From NCBI GenBank assembly GCA_963735005.1, contig CAVTJA010000010.1, forward strand, positions 124,001 through 188,000: a DNA stretch of 64,000 nt, written 5' to 3'. The position numbers and the translations under genes are program-made. Shown piece by piece: positions 58,431 through 64,000 of this stretch. The stretch is from WTKG01 sp963735005 (GTDB lineage Bacteria > Actinomycetota > Actinomycetes > Actinomycetales > Demequinaceae). The notes below the pieces were generated by a model. The model did not search any database, was not told where the DNA came from, and worked only from the letters and a program-made list of their open reading frames with translations. The first letter of the stretch is position 1; each line of letters opens with the position of its first letter.

Positions 58431-60365
58431 GTGGTGTACGTGAATTCCGCGTTGGCCACCTCCAGTCGTGGCCCCCTGGCGTACCTGTGGGGCGCAGCGG
58501 CGAGCGAAGAGTCGCTCATGAAGGATCTGGCCGGGGCCCCGCAGCGCCTAGCCGCGCTGTGCCGCCCAACCTCGTGGAGCGCGTCGAGCCTCCGCGGCCT
58601 CACCGCGCGCGCCACAGCCGAGCGAGGCACGCCGTGGCCCGTGGCCCGCGCGTCGGACTTTGCCCGGTACTTCCGCGACGGCAACCGCACCGCCTACGAA
58701 TCCGCGGTGCACGCTCGGCACACACGGCTCACGCGCGCGACGCTGATGGCCGCCTTGGGTGGGGCCGATTCCGAATCCTGGATCGACGAGGTCACAGACG
58801 GCGCGATGGTGTTCTGCGAACAGAGCACCTGGTGCTGGGCCGCGCACGACGATGTCCACGCCCGCACCGGCGATGTGCTTCCAGACCGCGCCGCGCCTTT
58901 CCTCGACCTCGGTGCCGGCGAAGTCGCGGCGCAACTCGCATGGGTAGACCTTGCGCTCGGCGACGCCCTCGATGCGCGTTCCCCGGGGCTTCGCGCGCGC
59001 ATCCGCCAGGAGGTCGCCTCACGGGTGTTCGAGCCGTTCCTCGGCAGGCGCGACTGGCACTGGCTTGGGCTTGATGGCGACGTACACAACTGGAACCCGT
59101 GGATTCACGGGAACGTCATCACGGCTGCATGCGCGCTCGCGGACGATCCGGCGGTCCGCGCCAAAGTCGTGGCGCTCTCCATCGAAGGCATCGACCGCTA
59201 TCTCGCCTCGCTTCCGCCGGACGGCGCTATCGACGAGGGCTACGCGTACTGGTGGAACGGAGCGGCCCGCGCACTCGAGGCGTTGGAATTTGTCGAGCAC
59301 GCCACGGACGGGCGCCTGAACGCAGCGGAATTGCCGCTCTTGAGTTCGGTGGTGCGCTTTCCCGCGAGCATGCACGTCGCGGGGCCCTGGTACGTCAACG
59401 TGGCCGATGCCCCTGCGCGGCTCCCCCACCCCGTCCCCTGGCGCACGCTCCACCATTGGGGGCGCGCAGTCGGAGACGACGCCGCCGTGGCGCACGCGCG
59501 AGCGCAACAGACGTCCGTCGCGGACGAGTCCGTGGGACTTGGCCGCACCCTGCTCGCCCTCAGCGACCAGGCCTGGGCGGCCGCGGGCGCCGGCAGGACA
59601 CAAGGCGCCGACGACCACGCACCTGAGTCCGTCTGGTTGCCGTCGGTTCAGTTGATGGTCGCGCGTGGAGCCAGTACCACTGGGCCAGTGCTGGCGGCAA
59701 AAGGCGGGCACAACGCTGAGAATCACAACCACAAGGACGTCGGCGCGTTCAGCCTTGCATGGGACGGGGCGCCGGTGCTAGCCGACGCCGGGCAGCCCAC
59801 GTACACCGCGCAAACGTTTGGGCCGAATCGATACGCCATCCGGACGATGCAGAGCGGGTGGCACAACGCTCCAGCACCGTGGGGGCTCGAGCAGCGGCTC
59901 GGGCGAGATGCCACCGCCACAGCCGAGCACACTGACAACGGCGCGACTGCCGAGGCCACCTACTCGCTTGCCGACGCCTACCCCCTGCCGAGCGGCTCCC
60001 GCTGGACACGAAAGGTGCGCCTCGAACGCGCAGACGACCGCGTGGTCGTCGCGGATGCCTGGAGCCTCCCGCGGCCGGAAGACCCGCCGTTCGACGGGGT
60101 CCTCCTGCACCTACTCATACATGGAGAGGTAGATCTGATCGGCGCTTCGGACGTGGTGATCCGGCCTGCCGCGGGCGGACGCGCCGTCGGACTCCATTGG
60201 GAGGGCGACGCGGTCGCGCTCAGCAGCGAGGCCTGGGCGCTAGACGACCCTCTTCTCACGCAGGTGTGGGGAGAGCGCCTCACGCGCCTCACCGCGGCGG
60301 TCGCCGCGCCGGGCGACGGTGAGCGGTTCGAGGGAGCCGTCGCGATGACGGCACAACTGTCGTGA
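58431..60365 (+). CDS. Heparinase II/III-like polysaccharide or oligosaccharide lyase
   Basis: About 640 residues. Three close in-frame GTGs (58431, 58434, 58440) follow AAAGGA at 58424-58429; the later ones have better spacing. No signal peptide, so a cytoplasmic enzyme. The N-terminal half is an alpha-toroid with DVHNWNPWIHGNVITAA and IDEGYAYWWNGAAR. The C-terminal half is the heparinase II/III beta-sandwich with AKGGHNAENHNHKDVGAF and VLADAGQPTYT, which hold the His/Asn residues of the active and metal sites. Lyases of this class leave unsaturated uronates, which the GH88 and KduD/IolB-type enzymes next door could process. The substrate (heparin-, alginate- or ulvan-like) is not readable. 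Confidence 0.85.
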   Translation: MVYVNSALATSSRGPLAYLWGAAASEESLMKDLAGAPQRLAALCRPTSWSASSLRGLTARATAERGTPWPVARASDFARYFRDGNRTAYESAVHARHTRLTRATLMAALGGADSESWIDEVTDGAMVFCEQSTWCWAAHDDVHARTGDVLPDRAAPFLDLGAGEVAAQLAWVDLALGDALDARSPGLRARIRQEVASRVFEPFLGRRDWHWLGLDGDVHNWNPWIHGNVITAACALADDPAVRAKVVALSIEGIDRYLASLPPDGAIDEGYAYWWNGAARALEALEFVEHATDGRLNAAELPLLSSVVRFPASMHVAGPWYVNVADAPARLPHPVPWRTLHHWGRAVGDDAAVAHARAQQTSVADESVGLGRTLLALSDQAWAAAGAGRTQGADDHAPESVWLPSVQLMVARGASTTGPVLAAKGGHNAENHNHKDVGAFSLAWDGAPVLADAGQPTYTAQTFGPNRYAIRTMQSGWHNAPAPWGLEQRLGRDATATAEHTDNGATAEATYSLADAYPLPSGSRWTRKVRLERADDRVVVADAWSLPRPEDPPFDGVLLHLLIHGEVDLIGASDVVIRPAAGGRAVGLHWEGDAVALSSEAWALDDPLLTQVWGERLTRLTAAVAAPGDGERFEGAVAMTAQLS

Positions 60366-60393
60366 CGAATCCGCGCCCCGACCGCTTCTGCCG

Positions 60394-61035
60394 TTAGGTT
60401 GCGACGACCTTCGCCACTGCCTCCGCCGTGAGCGTACGGATGAGGTCAAAGTTCGCGTCGACGATGGCAGCACGCGGAACCATCCACGATCCGCCGACGG
60501 CGAGCACGCACGGCAACGCGAGATAGTCGAGGCAGTTGTCGATGCCGATGCCCCCGGTCGGCACGAATTCGACACCAGCGAACGGCGCCGAGAGCGCCTT
60601 GACCGCGGCTGCGCCTCCGGATGTTCCGGCCGGGAAGAATTTCACAGCAGACAGTCCGAGCTCCGTCGCCGCCTGGACTTCGGTGGCTGTGACGGCGCCA
60701 GGCAGGACGACCACGCCGCGCTCACGACACCGCTCCACGACAGCCCGGCTGAGCCCGGGAGACACGACGTACGACGCGCCTGCGTCGACCGCCATGTCCA
60801 CCTGAGCCGGGGAAAGCACCGTTCCGGCGCCAACGAGCATGTCGCCGCGGGCAGCCATCTGTGAGATCGCCTCTGGCGCAGCGCTGGTACGGAACGTGAC
60901 CTCGGCAATCGCAAGGCCGCCGTCGACGAGCGCCTGTGAGAGCGGGCCCGCGTCCTTCGCATCGTCGATCACCACGACCGGCACGAGCCGGGCCCGCCGC
61001 AACTTCTCGCGAAACGTCGCTTCGTTAGCGGGCAA
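60394..61035 (-). CDS. eda: KDPG/KHG aldolase
   Basis: 213 residues from TTG 61035, chosen because GGAGG sits five bases before it; ATG 61047 or the start at 61068 would add 4 or 11 residues. It overlaps the kduD end. Class I aldolase motifs: VPVVVIDD, AEVTFRT (catalytic Glu), MLVGAGTVLSP, the Schiff-base Lys in AVKFFPA and FVPTGGIGIDN. It splits KDPG into pyruvate and glyceraldehyde-3-phosphate, closing the uronate pathway. Last gene of the operon. Confidence 0.92.
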   Translation of the reverse strand: MPANEATFREKLRRARLVPVVVIDDAKDAGPLSQALVDGGLAIAEVTFRTSAAPEAISQMAARGDMLVGAGTVLSPAQVDMAVDAGASYVVSPGLSRAVVERCRERGVVVLPGAVTATEVQAATELGLSAVKFFPAGTSGGAAAVKALSAPFAGVEFVPTGGIGIDNCLDYLALPCVLAVGGSWMVPRAAIVDANFDLIRTLTAEAVAKVVAT

Positions 61036-61789
61036 GCCAGCCTCCATCCACGGGGATGACTGCACCATTCACGTATCTCGCGGCATCCGACGCGAGGAAG
61101 ACCACCATCCCCATGAGGTCCTCTGGCACGCCCCACCTACCGGCGGGGATGCGGGCAAGGATGTCGGCGGCTCGCTTCTCATCCGCGCGCAGTGGCGCTG
61201 TGTTGTCAGTGGCGATATACCCCGGAGCGATGGCGTTGACTGTGATCCCCCGGTTCGCCCACTCGTTCGCGAGCGCCTTGGTCACCCCCACCACGCCGTG
61301 CTTGCTCGCGCTGTACCCGGGCACGTTGATGCCCCCTTGGAACGAGAGCATGGAGGCGACGCTAATGATCGACCCGCGGCCCACCGCGAGCATGTGCTTG
61401 CCCGCCGCCTGCGACAGGTGAAACACCGCGCTGAGGTTAACGTTCAGCACGTCATCCCAGTCCTCGGCAGGGTGTTCCACCGCTGGCGCCCTGCGGATGA
61501 TCCCGGCGTTGTTCACCAGGATGTCGATCCCGCCGAACGCGTCCACCACCTGTCCAACAGCACCTTCAAGCTCGGTCGCACTCGCGTCGAGGAGGTCGAC
61601 CGTGAGCCCGAGCGACCTGCGCCCGAGCTCAGCGATCTCGCCGGTGGTTTCCCCACCGCCCGAACGATCGAGCAGCGCCACGTCCGCGCCTGCCTCGGCC
61701 AACGCGAGCGCCAAGGCACGGCCGATCCCGCGGGTGCCACCTGTGACGAGCGCGTTCTTGCCCGCGAGTGAGAAGCTATCGAGGATCAT
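61025..61789 (-). CDS. kduD: 2-dehydro-3-deoxy-D-gluconate 5-dehydrogenase (SDR family)
   Basis: 254 residues. Short-chain dehydrogenase: GGTRGIGRALALALAEAG binds the cofactor, then NNAGIIRRAP, the catalytic Ser in ISVASMLSFQGG, YSASK for the Tyr/Lys pair, and APGYIATDNT. The RRAPAVEHPAEDWDDVLNVN block is typical of KduD. It interconverts 2,5-diketo-3-deoxygluconate and KDG with NAD(P)H. It lies nine bases after the IolB-type gene and overlaps eda. Confidence 0.9.
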   Translation of the reverse strand: MILDSFSLAGKNALVTGGTRGIGRALALALAEAGADVALLDRSGGGETTGEIAELGRRSLGLTVDLLDASATELEGAVGQVVDAFGGIDILVNNAGIIRRAPAVEHPAEDWDDVLNVNLSAVFHLSQAAGKHMLAVGRGSIISVASMLSFQGGINVPGYSASKHGVVGVTKALANEWANRGITVNAIAPGYIATDNTAPLRADEKRAADILARIPAGRWGVPEDLMGMVVFLASDAARYVNGAVIPVDGGWLAR

Positions 61790-61798
61790 CGTCGTTCC

Positions 61799-62617
61799 CT
61801 AGTGCCCAAGGTCGCGCAGCATCGGGACGGTGCGATTCACCCAGCCGACGTCGGCGTCGTCGATCGCTCCCTGGGTGCGCTGCTCTCCCGCGAGGAACCA
61901 GAGGTAGTAGGTGGTGTAACCGGGCGCACTCACGACGGTGTGGTAGCCGGACGGCATCATGTGCATGCCGTGCTCGCGAACCGTGAAGTTCTCCTCGAAA
62001 CCGTCGTCGGTGTACATCCGGCAGATGCCGAAACCGTCGCCAGGGTTCACACGGAAGTAATACATCTCCTCGTGCTTCGCCTCGACGGGGAGGTTGTCAT
62101 TCGCGTGGCGGTGCGGCGGGTATGTCGACCAGTTGCCGGACGGCGTGTACGTCTCGCCAACAATGAGCCTTCGCGCAGGCAGATCGGGCTGAGCAACCTC
62201 GGTGAGGATCTGGTGGAAGTTGCGCGAGAAGTTCGCCGCGCCCCAGCGGCCGCCCGCAACCTGGTCGGGTCGGATCACGTACGGGTCGGTTTCAAGGTCA
62301 GACGGCGCCGACGGCATCGCAACTTCAAGCGTCGTGCGCGCGGTGATGGTGTAGTCGTGGCCCGCGGGGATGTAGACCGAGTGAGGCTTGCCAGAGAACA
62401 CGTTCGGACGGCCACCGACCTTCTCAAACGCAGCAGCGCCGACGGTGAAGTCGGCAACGCCGCCGAGTACGACGGCGAGGATTTCGCGGTCTCCCGACGA
62501 TGCCGAGTGCGATTCCCCTGGCGCGAGGTGCACCGTCTGGAAGTCGAGCAACTCGCAGGGGTTGAACGGCAGCGCGTTGACGCCGCTCTCCGACGGCAGG
62601 TACAGGTGGTTCTTCAT
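61799..62617 (-). CDS. iolB: IolB-type (KduI/IolB family) sugar-acid isomerase
   Basis: 272 residues; AAGGAAAGGAAG precedes the ATG. Two cupin domains. The sequence is IolB-like: SGNWSTYPPHRHAND and EEMYYFRVNPGDG provide the metal His/Glu, with MHMMPSGYHTVVSAPGYTTY after it. IolB isomerises 5-deoxy-glucuronate in inositol breakdown, but no other iol gene is here. Its place before kduD, eda and kdgK is the slot of KduI, so it may isomerise 4-deoxy-5-ketouronate. The sequence class is clear; the substrate is inferred. Confidence 0.85.
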   Translation of the reverse strand: MKNHLYLPSESGVNALPFNPCELLDFQTVHLAPGESHSASSGDREILAVVLGGVADFTVGAAAFEKVGGRPNVFSGKPHSVYIPAGHDYTITARTTLEVAMPSAPSDLETDPYVIRPDQVAGGRWGAANFSRNFHQILTEVAQPDLPARRLIVGETYTPSGNWSTYPPHRHANDNLPVEAKHEEMYYFRVNPGDGFGICRMYTDDGFEENFTVREHGMHMMPSGYHTVVSAPGYTTYYLWFLAGEQRTQGAIDDADVGWVNRTVPMLRDLGH

Positions 62618-62651
62618 GATCTTCCTTTCCTTGGTGATAGGTCAGATTTCT

Positions 62652-63524
62652 TCACGCGACCGGGCCCTCGACGTGGTTGGTGAGTGTGCCAACGGCGCCG
62701 TAAGTGACGGACACTGTGTCTCCGGCTTCCATGAATCGGCCGAGCGCGCCGATCTCGGGGATCTTCCCCGGCGTGCCCGTCGCGATGAGGTCGCCCGGCT
62801 CGAGCGTCATGACGGTGCTGAGGTACGAGACCAGATACGCGACGGAAAAGATCATGTCCGCCGTGGTGGAACGGACCGTCACCGTGTCGTTCGATCTCAC
62901 GGTGATGTCAAGCGCCTGGGGGTCCGGGACTTCGTCAGCGGTAACGAGAGCTGGCCCCATCGGGCCGAACGTGTCGAAGGACTTTCCGAGAACCCATTGG
63001 CTGCCTCGTTGCTGCACGTCGCGCGCGCTCACGTCGTTGAAGACGGTGTACCCCGCAACATAGGTCAGCGCCTGCGACTCCGGAACGGCCGACGCTGTCC
63101 GGCCGATGACGACGCCAAGCTCGCCTTCGTAGTCGATAGCGCGAGATATCCGCGGGAGCCTCACGGCGTCGTCCGTACCGATAATGGTGTTCTGCATCTT
63201 GGCGAAGACGTCGGGGTAGTCGGGGATGTCCGAGCCATCGTCGACTCCGTGACCACGGTAGTTGTAGCCGATACACACGATCTTGCCGGGCACGGGTATA
63301 GGTGCGTGGAGTCGGACGGCGGATCGTTCGAATCGAGCACTTGCTTGGGCGCTCGCGGCTGTTGCCGCAGCGCGCGAGAGCGCCCCAGGCCCTGCGCGAA
63401 GGATGTCGAGCACCGACGGCGGGCAATCCTGATCAGCGGCGCCAAGGTCCACCACCACTGTGCCATCGTCGGCGAGGGCCCCAACCGCGGGGCCAGCGCC
63501 GCGGTCAAACGTCACCAAGCGCAT
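62652..63524 (-). CDS. Fumarylacetoacetate hydrolase-family protein
   Basis: 290 residues from ATG 63524; an ATG at 63536 adds four, and neither has a clear ribosome site. The first 70 residues form the N-terminal subdomain. The FAH core shows GKIVCIGYNYRGHG, the metal ligands IDYEGELGVVIGR, GYTVFNDVSARD, GPALVTADEVPDP and TLEPGDLIATGTPGK. The family cleaves or hydrates 2-oxo acids. In sugar loci members hydrolyse 2,4-diketo-3-deoxy-aldonates (fucose/rhamnose pathways). Here it may process a side product of the uronate route. It follows the GH88 gene by 31 bases. Confidence 0.88.
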   Translation of the reverse strand: MRLVTFDRGAGPAVGALADDGTVVVDLGAADQDCPPSVLDILRAGPGALSRAAATAASAQASARFERSAVRLHAPIPVPGKIVCIGYNYRGHGVDDGSDIPDYPDVFAKMQNTIIGTDDAVRLPRISRAIDYEGELGVVIGRTASAVPESQALTYVAGYTVFNDVSARDVQQRGSQWVLGKSFDTFGPMGPALVTADEVPDPQALDITVRSNDTVTVRSTTADMIFSVAYLVSYLSTVMTLEPGDLIATGTPGKIPEIGALGRFMEAGDTVSVTYGAVGTLTNHVEGPVA

Positions 63525-63555
63525 CGGGTGGCCCATCCATGCATCTGCTCAGCGC

Positions 63556-64000
63556 TCACCAGTACGACACCCAGTCGGGGCTGCCCACTCGCACGAGCGA
63601 TTCGAGGTAGAAGTAGTCCCCCCAGAGCGTGCCCTCCCCGACGCCAACGTTCTTGGGTGCGTCGTATACGCCGCGATCGATAAGCGCAGCACCATCGGTT
63701 GCGCTGCACGTGCTGTAGTTGGCCGCGAGAGACGCAAGCATCGCAAGGCCGACGTTGCGGAACTCGCGCGCGCGCGGCGTATCGCCGAGTTGTTCCGCAA
63801 GCTCCATGAGCCCCGCCGCCGCGATAGCGGCCGCCGAACTGTCGCGCGGTTCGCCGTCGCCGTCGGAGAGGGCGAGATCCCAGCACGGTACGGAGTCCGC
63901 AGGGAGGTGGCGGAGGAGATAGTCGGCGCATTCCTCAGACGCGGCGAGTAGCGAAGCGTCGCCCGACAGTCGATAGTTGATAGCGAATCCATAGATCCCC
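63556..64000 (-). CDS. GH88-family unsaturated glucuronyl hydrolase (N-terminus outside window)
   Basis: The C-terminal 147 residues are visible; the frame is open through the window end. YGFAINYRLSGD, PCWDLALSDGDGEPRDSSAA (the conserved RDSSA block of the substrate pocket) and EGTLWGDYFYLESLVR near the end identify GH88. These enzymes hydrate the terminal 4,5-unsaturated uronate of oligosaccharides released by lyases and free it as a 4-deoxy-5-ketouronate, the substrate for the isomerase and KduD downstream. It is the first visible gene of the operon GH88-FAH-iolB-kduD-eda. Confidence 0.88.
   Translation of the reverse strand, partial: GIYGFAINYRLSGDASLLAASEECADYLLRHLPADSVPCWDLALSDGDGEPRDSSAAAIAAAGLMELAEQLGDTPRAREFRNVGLAMLASLAANYSTCSATDGAALIDRGVYDAPKNVGVGEGTLWGDYFYLESLVRVGSPDWVSYW

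Noticed and set aside
61799..62617. Naming this gene kduI outright
   Set aside because: Its motifs (GNWSTYPPHRH, EEMYYFRVNP) are of IolB and not of KduI, so only the slot, not the sequence, suggests KduI function.

Overview
The window is a GC-rich chromosomal segment from an actinobacterium, most likely of the Micrococcales type. The evidence is the AccA/AccD/AccE acyl-CoA carboxylase set, a DUF222-HNH endonuclease, DtxR-like iron boxes, a Cys-less LpdA-like flavoprotein, an LAYTG sorting signal, and many genes that start 6-7 bases after a TANNNT -10 element (leaderless style). No tRNA, rRNA, IS element, phage gene or CRISPR array is visible, and no gap between genes exceeds about 200 bases.

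Layout. 1-3.3 kb: end-truncated birA, divergent from accD-accE, then a SanA/YdcF-type membrane protein. 3.3-8.2 kb: an unassigned protein, then iron uptake: a FeoB permease without its GTPase domain, a small Cys-rich FeoC-like protein, EfeU permease and a cupredoxin-only EfeO, with two DtxR-type boxes, closed by a second SanA paralogue. 8.3-15 kb: menG (UbiE-like), maf, accA (biotin carboxylase/BCCP, one-base frameshift), a membrane-anchored endonuclease/exonuclease/phosphatase protein and an LpdA-like flavoprotein. 15.1-28.1 kb: one 13-kb gene for a sortase-anchored surface protein of about 4,340 residues with 19 SdrD_B repeats arranged as ABC-ABCD-ABCD-ABC plus three terminal units. 28.3-31.6 kb: divergent beta-helix lipoprotein, second lipoprotein and a Tat-exported Dyp peroxidase (EfeB-like, frameshifted). 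A perfect TGTGA-N6-TCACA site lies between the giant gene and this operon.

31.7-45.1 kb is nucleoside uptake and salvage. On the + strand are purine nucleoside phosphorylase and a phosphopentomutase-like enzyme. On the - strand is a tightly overlapping operon: BMP binding lipoprotein, ABC ATPase, two permeases, cdd, deoA, a C39-like protein, add, a YHYH lipoprotein and deoC. Together they import nucleosides, deaminate them, phosphorolyse them and cleave deoxyribose-5-phosphate. 45.2-49.8 kb: manC divergent from sdhCDAB. 49.8-53.8 kb: an Ltp-repeat membrane protein, a DUF222-HNH endonuclease and an unassigned lipoprotein.

54-64 kb is a carbohydrate locus for uronic-acid-containing glycans: lacZ, KDG kinase, a heparinase II/III-like lyase, KDPG aldolase, KduD, an IolB-type isomerase in the place expected for KduI, a FAH-family hydrolase and a GH88 unsaturated glucuronyl hydrolase cut by the window end. 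Together they form a route from unsaturated uronates to pyruvate and glyceraldehyde-3-phosphate.

Two conserved genes (accA, efeB) each carry a single extra base. This may be sequencing error or real decay.
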